From the NCBI RefSeq assembly GCF_018614205.1, contig NZ_JAGGOS010000094.1, forward strand, positions 26,903-90,902: a stretch of DNA of 64,000 bases, written 5' to 3'. This stretch comes from Streptomyces sp. ISL-36. Its GTDB lineage: Bacteria; Actinomycetota; Actinomycetes; Streptomycetales; Streptomycetaceae. Below, in pieces: positions 25,251-34,598 of the stretch (its first letter is position 1; each line of letters begins with the position of its first letter). Below the pieces are notes generated by a model. That model saw only the letters and a program-made list of their open reading frames with translations, had not been told where the DNA came from and did no database searches. The position numbers were made by a program, and so were the translations under genes.

Positions 25251-26513
25251 ATGACGGATGGGACCGTCTCCGGCACCGAGCGTTCGGACACTGGACGTTC
25301 CGGCGCCGGGCGTTTCGGCACGGAGCGGCTGCGTCGGGCCCGCTTCGCCGTCGCCGCCGTCTTCTGCGTCCACGGCGCGGTGACCGGCAGTCTCGCCACC
25401 CGCATCCCCTGGATCCAGGACCACGCCGATGTCAGCGCGGGACAGCTCGGCCTCGCCCTCGCCTTCCCCGCCCTCGGCGCCTCGCTCGCGATGCCGCTGG
25501 CCGGCGCGATCAGCCACCGCTTCGGGGCCCGCACCGCGCTGCGCGGACTGCTCGCCCTGTGGACGCTCTCCCTCACCCTGCCGTCGCTCGCCCCGAACAT
25601 CTACGGGCTGTGCGCGGCGCTCTTCGTCTACGGCGCCACGGCCGGCATGTCCGACGTGGCGATGAACGCGCTCGGCGTCGAGGTCGAGAACCGACTCGGC
25701 AAGTCGATCATGTCCAGCCTGCACGGGATGTGGAGCGTGGGCGCGCTCATCGGCTCCGCCGCGGGCACCGTCGCCGCCCACCTCGGCGGCGACGCCCGCC
25801 TCCACCACCTGATCGCCTCGCTCGTCCTGACCGCTCTCGGCCTCGTCTTCTGCCAGGGCGTGCTCGACCTGCAGAGCGCCCCCGACGAGGAGCCGCCGCC
25901 GCGCTTCTCGCTGCCGCCGAAGTCGGCCCTGGTCATCGGCGCCATCGGTTTCTGTGGGGTGTTCGCCGAGGGGGCGAGCCTGGACTGGTCGGCGGTCTAC
26001 CTGCGGGACGAGCTCGGGTCGTCGGCCGGCGTCGCCGCGGCCTCCACCACCGCCTTCGCGCTGACCATGGCCGTCGCCCGGCTGGTGGGCGACCGGGTCG
26101 TCGACCGGTTCGGAGCCGTACGGACGGTACGGGTCGGGGGCGTCGCCGCGACCCTCGGCGGGCTGCTCGTCGTCCTCGCCCCGCACGCCGCCCTGGCGAT
26201 GGCCGGTTTCGGCCTCATCGGCCTCGGCGTCGCCGTCGTCGTACCGCTCGCCTTCGCCGCGGCGGGTCGCAGCGGCCCCAATCCGAGCCAGGCCATCGCG
26301 GGCGTCGCCACCATCACGTACACCTCGGGGCTCCTCGCCCCCTCCGCGATCGGCGGTATCGCCGACGCCACCTCGCTGATGGTCTCCTTCGGTCTGGTCA
26401 CGCTGCTGACCTTCGGTCTGGTGCTCGGCGCCGGAGTGCTCCGCCCCGGTTCCCGGGCGACGGCGAAGTCGACGAACACAAGCCGCACGGCGAGCTCCGG
26501 GAAGGTCTCCTGA
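25251..26513 (+). CDS. MFS transporter
   Basis: The 420-residue protein has about 12 hydrophobic segments and a central charged loop (QSAPDEEPPPRF). The first helices carry ATRIPWIQDHADVSAGQLGLALAFPALG, and SHRFGARTALRG is the loop 2-3 MFS signature, placing it in the FucP/YbjJ-like group of the major facilitator superfamily. ATG 25251 has GGGAGGG upstream. Divergent ROK control suggests a sugar or related substrate, but the sequence does not name it. Confidence 0.85.
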   Translation: MTDGTVSGTERSDTGRSGAGRFGTERLRRARFAVAAVFCVHGAVTGSLATRIPWIQDHADVSAGQLGLALAFPALGASLAMPLAGAISHRFGARTALRGLLALWTLSLTLPSLAPNIYGLCAALFVYGATAGMSDVAMNALGVEVENRLGKSIMSSLHGMWSVGALIGSAAGTVAAHLGGDARLHHLIASLVLTALGLVFCQGVLDLQSAPDEEPPPRFSLPPKSALVIGAIGFCGVFAEGASLDWSAVYLRDELGSSAGVAAASTTAFALTMAVARLVGDRVVDRFGAVRTVRVGGVAATLGGLLVVLAPHAALAMAGFGLIGLGVAVVVPLAFAAAGRSGPNPSQAIAGVATITYTSGLLAPSAIGGIADATSLMVSFGLVTLLTFGLVLGAGVLRPGSRATAKSTNTSRTASSGKVS

Positions 26514-26612
26514 CGATCGCGACAGACCCCGGTGACCTGCGGCGCATTACCATGTGGCTGATCTTTCGCGGCCACGACACGGCCGTCTGAACCGGAGAAC
26601 TGGAGCGACCCC

Positions 26613-28082
26613 ATGAACCTCGGCGTGCGCTGGACCCTGCACGGCGACGGACGAACACCCGCTCCAGGAGCCGTCGTCCGGCCGGACGAACGGCTCTCCT
26701 GGCCCCGTACGGCCGGCCTCGGCGCCCAGCACGTGGTGGCGATGTTCGGCGCGTCCTTCGTCGCCCCCGTGCTGATGGGTCTCGACCCCAACCTCGCGAT
26801 CATGATGTCCGGTGTCGCGACGGTGATCTTCCTGCTCGCGACCCGGGGCACGGTCCCCAGCTACCTGGGCTGCTCGCTCTCCTTCGTCGGTGTCGCCGCG
26901 GCCATCCGGGCCTCCGGCGGCACCAGCGCGACCGTCACCGGCGCGGTGCTCGTCGTCGGCGCGGTGCTCTTCCTCGCGGGACTCGCGGTACGGAAGTTCG
27001 GCGCGCGGATCATCCACGCGGCGATGCCGCCGATCGTCACCGGCGCCGTCGTGATGCTGATCGGCTTCAACCTCGCCCCGGTCACCGCCGCCACCTACTG
27101 GCCGCAGGACCAGTGGACGGCGCTGCTCGTGATGCTGTTCACCGGGCTCGCCGTGGTCTGTCTGCGCGGTTTCTGGTCACGCATCGCGATCTTCCTCGGC
27201 CTCATCTTCGGCTACGGCATCTCCTGGGTCTTCGACCTGGTCTTCGGCACGATCCACTCGATGTCCCCGAGCGGCCAGGTCACCGACCACTGGCGCCTCG
27301 ACCTCTCCGGCGTCGCCAAGGCCGACTGGATCGGCCTGCCGTCGTTCCACGGCCCCAGCTTCGAATGGTCCGCGATCCTGGTCGCGCTGCCCGTCGTGAT
27401 CGCCCTGATCGCTGAGAACGCCGGCCACGTCAAGGCGGTCGGCGAGATGACCGGCGACCCGCTGGACGACAAGCTGGGCACCGCGATCGCGGCGGACGGC
27501 GCCGCCTCGATGCTCTCCACCGCCGTGGGCGGGCCGCCCAACACCACGTACTCCGAGAACATCGGCGTCATGGCCGCCACCCGCGTCTACTCCACCGCCG
27601 CCTACTGGGCCGCGGCCGGCTTCGCGCTGCTCTTCGGCCTCTGCCCCAAGTTCGGCGCCGTCGTCGCCGCCATCCCGGGCGGTGTGCTCGGCGGCATCAC
27701 CGTGATCCTCTACGGCATGATCGGCCTGCTCGGCGCCCAGATCTGGATCAACGCCAAGGTGGACCTGCGCAACCCGCTGAACCTGGTGCCGGCCGCGGCG
27801 GGCATCATCATCGGCGTCGGCGGGGTGAAGCTGACCTTCACCGACACCTTCGAGCTGGGCGGGATCGCGCTCGGCACCCTCGTCGTGATCACCGGCTACC
27901 ACGTGCTGCGGGCCTTCGCCCCCGCCCACATGAAGCAGCAGGAGCCGCTGCGGGCCTCCGGAACCAGCTCGTACGAGGGCACGAAGGACGAGAGCCCGAA
28001 GGACGAGGGCACGCGGGACGACGGCACGCGGAGCACGAAGGCCGGGAGCACCGCAGGCGAGGAGCCCGCCACCAAGCCGTAG
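26613..28082 (+). CDS. Uracil-xanthine permease (NCS2 family)
   Basis: The 489-residue protein has the NCS2 nucleobase transporter fold with about 14 membrane segments. Family motifs include AQHVVAMFGASFVAPVLMG, IALIAENAGHVKAVGEMTG (substrate-contacting Glu), and GGPPNTTYSENIG. Proton-driven uracil uptake is the likely function because of its similarity to UraA/PyrP; xanthine is an alternative. The C terminus carries a hydrophilic, imperfectly repeated tail (KDESPKDEGTRDDGTRSTK) not needed for transport. Confidence 0.88.
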   Translation: MNLGVRWTLHGDGRTPAPGAVVRPDERLSWPRTAGLGAQHVVAMFGASFVAPVLMGLDPNLAIMMSGVATVIFLLATRGTVPSYLGCSLSFVGVAAAIRASGGTSATVTGAVLVVGAVLFLAGLAVRKFGARIIHAAMPPIVTGAVVMLIGFNLAPVTAATYWPQDQWTALLVMLFTGLAVVCLRGFWSRIAIFLGLIFGYGISWVFDLVFGTIHSMSPSGQVTDHWRLDLSGVAKADWIGLPSFHGPSFEWSAILVALPVVIALIAENAGHVKAVGEMTGDPLDDKLGTAIAADGAASMLSTAVGGPPNTTYSENIGVMAATRVYSTAAYWAAAGFALLFGLCPKFGAVVAAIPGGVLGGITVILYGMIGLLGAQIWINAKVDLRNPLNLVPAAAGIIIGVGGVKLTFTDTFELGGIALGTLVVITGYHVLRAFAPAHMKQQEPLRASGTSSYEGTKDESPKDEGTRDDGTRSTKAGSTAGEEPATKP

Positions 28083-28104
28083 GCGGATTCGCCCGATCTG
28101 GGGA

Positions 28105-28139
28105 AGCCGGGCCGGAGGAGTTCCCTCCCGGGCCCGGCT
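28105..28139 (+). terminator. Hairpin after the NCS2 permease
   Basis: AGCCGGGCC (28105-28113) pairs with GGCCCGGCT (28131-28139). It lies in the 74-base gap before the DUF5995 gene and is the likely end of the permease transcript. Confidence 0.45.
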
Positions 28140-28156
28140 CCTGGGACGCTGCCCCC

Positions 28157-28870
28157 ATGGCGCAGACCCAGGAGCTCGGGACCCAGCAGATCGGGCAGTT
28201 CACGGCGGTCGACCCGGTGGTGGAACGGATGCGGACCATCCGCTCGGCCTGGCATCCCGCCGACGGGGTCGCCGTCTTCAACCGGGTCTATCTCACGGTG
28301 ACGGAGGAGATCGGCCACGCCATCGAGGCGGGCACCTTCGCCGACCGGCGGGCCGCCGCGACCCTCGACGTCCGCTTCGCCGAGCGCTATCTCTCGGTGG
28401 TCGACGCCGTCGCCGGCGGCCGTCCCGCGCCGGCCTGCTGGCGGCCGCTCTTCACGTACCGGCGCCGCCCCGACGTACGGCCGCTGCAGTTCGCGCTGGC
28501 CGGCATCAACGCCCACATCGGCCACGATCTGGCCCTGGCGGTGGTCGACAGCTGCCGGGAGCTGGAGTGCTCACCCGCGGAGCTCGAGGACGAGTTCGAC
28601 CGCGTCGGCGACATCCTCGTCCTGCTCGAGGAGCGCATCCGCGAGGAGCTGATGCCGGGTCCGGACCTGCTGGAGATCGCGGACCCGCTGACGCATCTGC
28701 TCGGCTGCTGGAGCCTGGAGCGGGCCCGCGACGGGGCCTGGCTCGCCGCCCGCTCGCTGTGGCAGCTGCGGGGGCTGCCCGACCTGGCCGAGGAGTTCTC
28801 CGAACGCCTCGACCGGTCGGTGGGTCTGGTGGGGCGGATGCTGCTGACGCCGCTCGCACGGTGCGGCTGA
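28157..28870 (+). CDS. DUF5995 family protein
   Basis: The 237-residue protein matches the DUF5995 pattern: an all-helical protein with VERMRTIRSAWHPADGVAVFNRVYLTVTEE, an F-A-G-I-N-A-H-I-G-H-D-L-A-like core (FALAGINAHIGHDLALAVVD) and a His/Asp-rich set of residues that could bind a metal. Its function is unknown. The start at 28157 is the ATG giving the family's usual N terminus; the ribosome binding site is weak. Confidence 0.8.
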   Translation: MAQTQELGTQQIGQFTAVDPVVERMRTIRSAWHPADGVAVFNRVYLTVTEEIGHAIEAGTFADRRAAATLDVRFAERYLSVVDAVAGGRPAPACWRPLFTYRRRPDVRPLQFALAGINAHIGHDLALAVVDSCRELECSPAELEDEFDRVGDILVLLEERIREELMPGPDLLEIADPLTHLLGCWSLERARDGAWLAARSLWQLRGLPDLAEEFSERLDRSVGLVGRMLLTPLARCG

Positions 28871-28925
28871 CCGCTCTCGCGGCCGCTCGCGCACCGATGC
28901 TGTCCGCCCCACTCCCCCAACGGGG

Positions 28926-30635
28926 TCAGTCCTCCGGAAGTTCCACCGGGGCGATCTCGTCGTACACGTCACCCGGGCCCGGGTTGGTGGCGTCGGTCGA
29001 GCCGCCGAAGTGGTGCATCACGCCCCACACCGCGTTCAGCGCGGTCTGCACGGCACCCTCGGCCCAGCCGGCGGTCCAGGAGATGTCGTCGCCCGCGAGG
29101 AAGATGCCCCGCTTGTCCTCCGGCAGCCGGTCCTGCATGAAGTGCGTGAACAGGCGGCGCTGGTAGCGGTAGTGCCCCGGCAGGTTCGCCTTGAAGGCGC
29201 CCATGAAGTAGGGCTCGTTCTCCCAGGAGACCGTCACCGGGTTGCCGATGATGTGCTTGCGGATGTCGACCTTGGGGTAGATCTCGCCGAGCGACTTCAG
29301 CATGACCTCCATCCGCTCGTTCGCGGACAGCGGCAGCCACTTCAGGCTGTCGTCGCACCAGGTGTACGACAGGCAGATGACGGCCGGCTTGTCCGGCCCG
29401 TCGTCCAGGAGGTACGTGCCGCGGGTCATCCGGTCGGTCAGCGTCATCGACATGACGTCCCGGCCGGTCGGATTTCCCCTGTCGTCGACGGCCTTGTCCA
29501 GCCAGAACGGCCGGTCGACCGGGACGAAGAGCTTCGAGCTCTCCATGTAGTGGGTGCGCTCGATCGCCGTCCAGTGGTCGATCGGGAAGAGCGAGTCGTC
29601 GCAGGCGATCTTGGAGAGCAGCATCCAGGACTGGGCGGTGAAGATCGCCGCCTGGTACGTACGGATGTCACCGGAGGCGTCCGTGACCGTGATGCGGTTC
29701 CCGGCGGTACGGGTCAGCCGGGTCACGGCCGGCTTCGGCTCGCCACCGTGCAGCGAGGACAGCGAGGTGCCCTGCGCCCAGTGGACGATCTTCTCCGGCT
29801 CGCGCTCCCACAGGCGCAGCGGAAGCTGCTGCGAGCCGCCCACGATGCCGCGGTGGTGGTCGTCGGCCTCGGTGTAGACGACGCGGAGGATCTCCAGGAT
29901 GGAGTTGGGGAAGTCGGTGTCCCAGCCGCCGGTGCCGAAGCCGACCTGGCCGAAGATCTCCCGGTGGCGGAAGGACTTGAACGCCTCCGACTCGCACAGG
30001 AAGCCGTAGAAGGTCTGGTTGTCGAGCTTCTCGACGAGCTCGGCCCAGATCTCACGGATGCGCGGGACGTCGCGCTCGCGCATCGCCTGGTTCATGTCGG
30101 AGAAGTCGGCGCCCTCCTCCAGGCAGGCGTTCCACGCGTTCATCACGTCGCGGTAGACCTGCGGGAGGTCGTCGACGGTCTGCGCGTAGTGCGACTCGCC
30201 CTTGAGGTCGACGACGGTCGACGGGGTCGACTCGGCGAGCGGGTTCGGGAACGGCTGCGTCTCCAGTCCCACCAGGTCGATGTAGTGCTGGAACGCGGTG
30301 GAGGAGGGCGGGAAGCGCATGGCGCCCATCTCGGCGGTCAGCCCTTCGGTGCCGGTGCCCTCGAAGCCGACGGTGCGCAGCCGGCCGCCGATCTGGTCGG
30401 CCTCGTAGACGACGGGCTTGAGGCCCATCTTCATCAGCTCGTACGCGGCGATGATGCCGGAGAGCCCGCCGCCGATGACGGCGACCTCGGTGCCGTGCGC
30501 GGTCGCGGGTATCTGGCCGAGCCCGGCCGGGTGGGCCAGGTAGTCGTCGTAGGCGTACGGGAAGTCCGGACCGAACATGGTGATCGGCGGCTGGGCGTCG
30601 GTGTGCTGGACGGCGGTGGGCACCGTGGACGTCAT
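28926..30635 (-). CDS. davB: L-lysine 2-monooxygenase-like flavin amine oxidase
   Basis: The 569-residue protein has an FAD-binding Rossmann motif (VAVIGGGLSGIIAAYELMKMG), the amine-oxidase segment VYEADQIGGRLRT, and a C-terminal FAD-contact region (GIFLAGDDISWTAGWAEGAVQTALNAVWG). Beyond general family features, the N terminus (ITMFGPDFPYAYDDYLAHPAGLG) and C terminus (NPGPGDVYDEI) agree with my recollection of Pseudomonas DavB, which converts lysine to 5-aminovaleramide, CO2 and water. The next upstream gene of the transcript is a DavA-like amidase, which strongly supports this. Tryptophan 2-monooxygenase-like activity is the main alternative. Confidence 0.85.
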   Translation of the reverse strand: MTSTVPTAVQHTDAQPPITMFGPDFPYAYDDYLAHPAGLGQIPATAHGTEVAVIGGGLSGIIAAYELMKMGLKPVVYEADQIGGRLRTVGFEGTGTEGLTAEMGAMRFPPSSTAFQHYIDLVGLETQPFPNPLAESTPSTVVDLKGESHYAQTVDDLPQVYRDVMNAWNACLEEGADFSDMNQAMRERDVPRIREIWAELVEKLDNQTFYGFLCESEAFKSFRHREIFGQVGFGTGGWDTDFPNSILEILRVVYTEADDHHRGIVGGSQQLPLRLWEREPEKIVHWAQGTSLSSLHGGEPKPAVTRLTRTAGNRITVTDASGDIRTYQAAIFTAQSWMLLSKIACDDSLFPIDHWTAIERTHYMESSKLFVPVDRPFWLDKAVDDRGNPTGRDVMSMTLTDRMTRGTYLLDDGPDKPAVICLSYTWCDDSLKWLPLSANERMEVMLKSLGEIYPKVDIRKHIIGNPVTVSWENEPYFMGAFKANLPGHYRYQRRLFTHFMQDRLPEDKRGIFLAGDDISWTAGWAEGAVQTALNAVWGVMHHFGGSTDATNPGPGDVYDEIAPVELPED

Positions 30636-30697
30636 GGGGTACGGACTCCTTGCACGGAAAAGACTGGGGAGGGGGCGGGAAGGCGGGGAGGGACGGC

Positions 30698-31504
30698 TCA
30701 GAGGAGGGAGCCGTAGAGGCCGGGACGGCGGTCCCGCAGGTAGGGGTTGTTCTCGCGGGAGGCCGCAAGGAAGGCGGGGTCGACCTCGCCGAAGACCAGG
30801 TCCTCGCCGCGGCCGGCGCGGGCACGGGCCGTGCCGTCGGGGCCGGCGAGCGTGGAGAGCCCGACGAACTCGAACTCGCCCTCGGGCCCGGTCCGGTTCA
30901 CGTACGCCACGTACATCTGGTTCTCGAAGGCGCGGACCGGGATCACGGACTCGGCGACGAACTGGAACGGGTGCATCTGCGCGGTCGGCACCAGGAGGAG
31001 GTCGGTGCCGGCGAGCGCGTGCGAGCGGACGTTCTCCGGGAACTCCACGTCGTAGCAGATCATCATGCCGAGCCGGACTCCGTCGAGCTCAGCCTGGACG
31101 ACGGCCTGCTCGCCGGGGGTGAACCACTTCTGCTCGAAGCAGCCGAAGAGGTGGGTCTTCCGGTAGTTCGCGAGCCGGGTGCCGTCGGCGCCGATGAGCT
31201 GGGCGCTGTTGTAGACGACCCCGTGCCGCTCGGTGTCCCGCTCGGGGTAGCCGTAGCCGATCGCCAGGCCGTGGCGGGCCGCGAGGGCGGCGACCGCCTC
31301 GGCGGAGGGGCCGTCGGCGGGCTCCGCGAGGCGGGGGACGTCGTCGCCGATCGCGTACCCGGTGAGGAAGAGCTCGGGCGCGACGAGAAGGCGGCCCCCG
31401 GTGGCCGCGGCCCGCTCGGCGGCGTCCGCGAGAACGGCGAGGTTGGCGGCCACGTCACCGGGCTGTCCGGAGCTCTGGAGCAGGGCGGTGCGCAGCGGCG
31501 GCAT
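30698..31504 (-). CDS. davA: DavA-like carbon-nitrogen hydrolase (5-aminovaleramidase)
   Basis: The 268-residue nitrilase-superfamily amidase has the catalytic triad: Glu in VAPELFLTGY, Lys in NYRKTHLFG and Cys in MMICYDVEFPENVR. It is the same size as DavA of Pseudomonas and resembles it in IGYGYPERD and YNSAQLIGADG. With the adjacent davB-like gene (62 bases downstream, same strand) it would convert lysine to 5-aminovalerate. Three TTGCG-type half-sites lie 85-140 bases upstream of its start and may be operator sites. Confidence 0.82.
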   Translation of the reverse strand: MPPLRTALLQSSGQPGDVAANLAVLADAAERAAATGGRLLVAPELFLTGYAIGDDVPRLAEPADGPSAEAVAALAARHGLAIGYGYPERDTERHGVVYNSAQLIGADGTRLANYRKTHLFGCFEQKWFTPGEQAVVQAELDGVRLGMMICYDVEFPENVRSHALAGTDLLLVPTAQMHPFQFVAESVIPVRAFENQMYVAYVNRTGPEGEFEFVGLSTLAGPDGTARARAGRGEDLVFGEVDPAFLAASRENNPYLRDRRPGLYGSLL

Positions 31505-31588
31505 CGGCAGGACCTCGCGGGGAGAAACGGTGGAAGGAAGACGTCAAAACGGTACGGTTCCGCGCTCGGCCGGGACAAGGCTCGACCG

Positions 31589-31647
31589 TTGCGGACCGAC
31601 CGTCGAACCGTTGCGCGATGTCCCGGTGGGGCGGTGATTCGTTGCGC
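31589..31647. promoter_or_regulatory. Three spaced TTGCG half-sites upstream of davA
   Basis: TTGCGG (31589), TTGCGC (31611) and TTGCGC (31642) lie in the same orientation at spacings of 22 and 31 bases, near two and three DNA turns. The first two sit in longer related repeats (CGACCGTTGCGG and CGAACCGTTGCGC). The same motif and nearly the same spacing recur upstream of the amino acid permease (34542-34598). Candidate operator for the neighbouring Lrp-type regulator. Confidence 0.5.
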
Positions 31648-31788
31648 GGGCCCGGGGACGGGCTCCGACCGGGGGCGTACGCCTTCCCCGCCGGGCGGCG
31701 GAGAGAGGACCGTCCTGCGGCGCGACGTCTCCGGGCGGCCCGGGCGGAAGAGTGGTGGCTGTCCGGTTGACCTGCCGAAAGGACCGAC

Positions 31789-32367
31789 ATGAACCGCCGT
31801 GCGCACCGCTCTGTGAACCACCGTGTGAACCGTCGTACGAAGATCGCCGCTCTCGCCGTCGCCCTGCTGGTCACGGCCGGCGCCGCGGGATCGGCCGTCG
31901 CCTCGGGGGACGGGAAGGGCGGCAGCCGCGAGGCGGCCGCGCTCACCGGTACCGCCAAGCTCTACCGGCCGGCCGGCGACGACATCACGTTCAGCTTCGA
32001 CGCGCACCTGGCGGCGAAGGACAACAAGGACCCGCAGGCGGCCACCGGCACCCTCCGGTTCAGCCACTACAAGGGCGGCAAGGGCGGCTACGCGGTGGCG
32101 AAGGTCGACTGTCTGGTGACGGGCGGCAAGGTGGCCGTGGTGACGGGCATCGTCACCGAGACCGACGTGCCCGCCTTCGAGGACAAGCGCGTCGGCATCT
32201 CGGTGCACGACAACGGCAAGCACGACCGGCTGGGCTACAACTGGATGACCCGGGAGGAGTACGAGGAACTGCCGCCGTGCATGAGCACGGCCCCGTTCGA
32301 GCGGACGAAGGCCGGGACGGGTGACTTCACGGTGCTGCCCTGGCAGCTCGACTACCCGACGGAGTAG
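31789..32367 (+). CDS. Secreted protein of unknown function
   Basis: The 192-residue protein has an Arg-rich n-region (MNRRAHRSVNHRVNRRTK), a hydrophobic core (IAALAVALLVTAGAAGSAVA) and a mature part with beta-rich character (FSFDAHLAAKDNKDP, GTLRFSHYKGGKGGYAVAKVDCLV). One pair of Cys (about residues 108 and 164) could form a disulfide. ATG 31789 has AAGGA upstream; because the n-region is an imperfect DNA repeat, GTG 31825 is also possible. I do not recognise a catalytic motif. Confidence 0.7.
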   Translation: MNRRAHRSVNHRVNRRTKIAALAVALLVTAGAAGSAVASGDGKGGSREAAALTGTAKLYRPAGDDITFSFDAHLAAKDNKDPQAATGTLRFSHYKGGKGGYAVAKVDCLVTGGKVAVVTGIVTETDVPAFEDKRVGISVHDNGKHDRLGYNWMTREEYEELPPCMSTAPFERTKAGTGDFTVLPWQLDYPTE

Positions 32368-32377
32368 CCGGAAGAGC

Positions 32378-32419
32378 GCGAAGGGCGGTGCGGGAACCAC
32401 GGCCCGCACCGCCCTTCGC
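32378..32419. terminator. Bidirectional terminator
   Basis: GCGAAGGGCGGTGCGGG (32378-32394) and CCCGCACCGCCCTTCGC (32403-32419) form a perfect 17-bp stem with an 8-base loop. It lies between the convergent secreted-protein and Lrp genes and can serve both. Confidence 0.8.
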
Positions 32420-32437
32420 CCCGCCGCCCGTCGGGGG

Positions 32438-32893
32438 CTAAGCGGGTGAGCCGGAGGAGAAGCGCCGCAGCAGCGGCGAGAGCACCAGCACCGACTTGGT
32501 GCGCTCCACGAAGGGCTCCCCCGCGATCCGCTCCAGGACGCGCTCGAAGTGACGCATGTCCGAGGCGAAGACCTGTACGACGGCGTCCGCGTCGCCGGTG
32601 ACGGTCGACGCGGACACCACCTCGGGGTAGCGCTCCAGGCCTCGCCGGATGTCGTCGGGCGAGGTGTTGTGGCGACAGTAGATCTCGACGAACCCCTCGG
32701 TCTCCCAGCCGAGCGCCGCCGGGTCCACCCGTACGGTGAAGCCGGTGATGGCGCCTTCGGCCCGGAGACGGTCCACGCGCCGCTTCACGGCGGGCGCGGA
32801 GAGACCGACGAGCGAGCCGATGTCGGCGTACGAGCGGCGGGCGTCCTCCGCGAGGGCGTGGACGATGCGTTCGTCGAGGTCGTTGAGTCGCAC
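32438..32893 (-). CDS. Lrp/AsnC-family transcriptional regulator
   Basis: The 151-residue protein has an N-terminal HTH (RRSYADIGSLVGLSAPAVKRRVDRLRAEG) and a C-terminal RAM/ACT-like effector domain (GFVEIYCRHNTSPDDIRRGL, VTGDADAVVQVFA with the Gly-Asp effector-pocket motif). GTG 32893 gives the standard length. It follows the amino acid permease by 10 bases and was probably cotranscribed with it. Given davB/davA nearby and the repeated TTGCGC elements before both units, lysine or a derivative is the likely effector. Confidence 0.9.
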   Translation of the reverse strand: MRLNDLDERIVHALAEDARRSYADIGSLVGLSAPAVKRRVDRLRAEGAITGFTVRVDPAALGWETEGFVEIYCRHNTSPDDIRRGLERYPEVVSASTVTGDADAVVQVFASDMRHFERVLERIAGEPFVERTKSVLVLSPLLRRFSSGSPA

Positions 32894-32903
32894 TACGGGT
32901 GGA

Positions 32904-34370
32904 TCACTTCTCTGCGTCGGTGGCCAGTCGGGAGCGGCGCATGCCGTACAGGAAGTAGAACACGAGGCCCGCGGCCATCCAGCAACCGAAGACCACCCAG
33001 GTGATCGAGTCCAGGCTGAACATGTTGTACACGCAGAAGAAGAAGCCGAGGATCGGGAAGGTCCAGCCCAGCGGCACGCGGAAGGTGCGGTCCATGGTCG
33101 GGCGGGTGCGTCGCAGCACGATGACCGCGATGTTGACCAGGGCGAAGGCGAAGAGCGTGCCGATGCTGGTGGCGTCGACGAGCTTGCCCAGCGGGATGAC
33201 GGAGGCGAGGGCGCCACAGAACAGCGACACGATGACGGTGTTCACGCGCGGGGTGCCGGTCTTGCCGCTGACCTTGCCGAAGACCTTCGGCACGAGGCCG
33301 TCGCGGGACATCGCGAAGAGCACCCGGGTCTGGCCGTAGAGGACGGTCAGCACGACGCTGGCGATCGAGATGACGGCACCGGCGGCGAGCAGCGTGCCCC
33401 AGAAGGCCTGGCCGCTGACGTCGTTCATGATCGCGGCGAGAGAGGCCTCGGAGCCCTCGAAGTCCTTCCAGTTCCACGCGCCGACGGCGACGGCCGCGAC
33501 GAGGACGTAGAGAACGGTGACGATGAGCAGCGACAGCATGATCGCGCGGGGCAGGTCGCGCTTCGGGTCCTTGGCCTCCTCGCCGGCGGTGGAGGCGGCG
33601 TCGAAGCCGATGTACGAGAAGAAGAGGCTGGCTCCGGCGGCGCTGACGCCCGCCATGCCGAGCGGCATGAAGTCGGCGTAGTTGCCCGACTTGAAGCCCA
33701 TGAAGCCGATGGTGCAGAAGAGCACCAGCGCCGCGATCTTCACGAACACCATGATGGTGTTGACGAGGGCGGACTCGCGGGCGCCACCGAGCAGGAAGAC
33801 CATCGCGAGCAGGACGACGATCAGACCGGGCAGGTTGATGATGCCACCCTCGCCCGGGGCCGAGGAGAGCACGTCCGGGATGGTGACGCCGATCGTGCCG
33901 TCGAGCAGTTCGTTGAGGTACTCACCCCAGCCGACCGCCACGGCGGCGACGGACACGCCGTACTCCAGGACCAGGCACCAGCCGCAGATCCAGGCGACGA
34001 GTTCGCCCATCGTTGCGTACGCATACGAGTAGGAGGAGCCGGCGACCGGTATCGAGCCCGCCAGCTCGGCGTACGAGAGGGCGGAGAAGAGAGCCGTGAG
34101 ACCGGCGATGACGAAGGCGAGGGTGACCGCGGGGCCCGCCTTCGGAACGGCGTCACCGAGGACGACGAAGATGCCGGTGCCGAGCGTCGCACCGATGCTG
34201 ATCATCGTCAGCTGCCACATCGAGAGCGAGCGGCGGAGCGAACCGCCCTCGCCCTGGCCACCCTCTTCCACCAGGCGTTCTACCGGCTTGCGCCGGATCA
34301 GGGCGGAGAGCCCGGAGGACTTGGGGACGGTCGGCTCGGTGGCCGGCGGGGCTGCGCCTTGATCCAGCAC
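32904..34370 (-). CDS. APC-superfamily amino acid permease (CAT type)
   Basis: The 488-residue protein has about 12-14 membrane helices. The first helix region (ISIGATLGTGIFVVLGDAV) is the APC substrate-binding loop. SYAELAGSIPVAGSSYSYAYATMGELVAWICGW-like sequence and FFSYIGFDAASTAGEEAKDPKRDLP place it in the cationic amino acid transporter (CAT/YfnA) group. GTG 34370 follows AGGAG and avoids the low-complexity upstream extension. Next to davB/davA genes and an Lrp regulator, lysine or a related basic amino acid is a reasonable substrate. Confidence 0.88.
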   Translation of the reverse strand: MLDQGAAPPATEPTVPKSSGLSALIRRKPVERLVEEGGQGEGGSLRRSLSMWQLTMISIGATLGTGIFVVLGDAVPKAGPAVTLAFVIAGLTALFSALSYAELAGSIPVAGSSYSYAYATMGELVAWICGWCLVLEYGVSVAAVAVGWGEYLNELLDGTIGVTIPDVLSSAPGEGGIINLPGLIVVLLAMVFLLGGARESALVNTIMVFVKIAALVLFCTIGFMGFKSGNYADFMPLGMAGVSAAGASLFFSYIGFDAASTAGEEAKDPKRDLPRAIMLSLLIVTVLYVLVAAVAVGAWNWKDFEGSEASLAAIMNDVSGQAFWGTLLAAGAVISIASVVLTVLYGQTRVLFAMSRDGLVPKVFGKVSGKTGTPRVNTVIVSLFCGALASVIPLGKLVDATSIGTLFAFALVNIAVIVLRRTRPTMDRTFRVPLGWTFPILGFFFCVYNMFSLDSITWVVFGCWMAAGLVFYFLYGMRRSRLATDAEK

Positions 34371-34541
34371 TGCGGGGGCTCCTTGATCGCTGCCTGTCGG
34401 GACGCGACGACCGCGGCGGCACGCGAGCAAGGGGAAGGGAACCCGCGAGGGATGGGGGACCGCCGAGCAGGCGGTCGCCGCCACTCCTGGTACGAGGCAT
34501 GAGCCTAAGCCTTCATGCTTCGCGTCCGTAATGCAGGGTTG

Positions 34542-34598
34542 TTGCGCACCTACGGGTGATCATTGCGCGCTTGGGGCGCTGACGGGGAAACATTGCGC
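34542..34598. promoter_or_regulatory. Three spaced TTGCGC half-sites upstream of the permease
   Basis: TTGCGC occurs at 34542, 34563 and 34593, spacing 21 and 30 bases, all in the same orientation as in the davA upstream region (22 and 31 bases). The cluster lies in the 289-base divergent region between the permease-lrp unit and the SGNH hydrolase gene; no gene was found in that region. Confidence 0.5.
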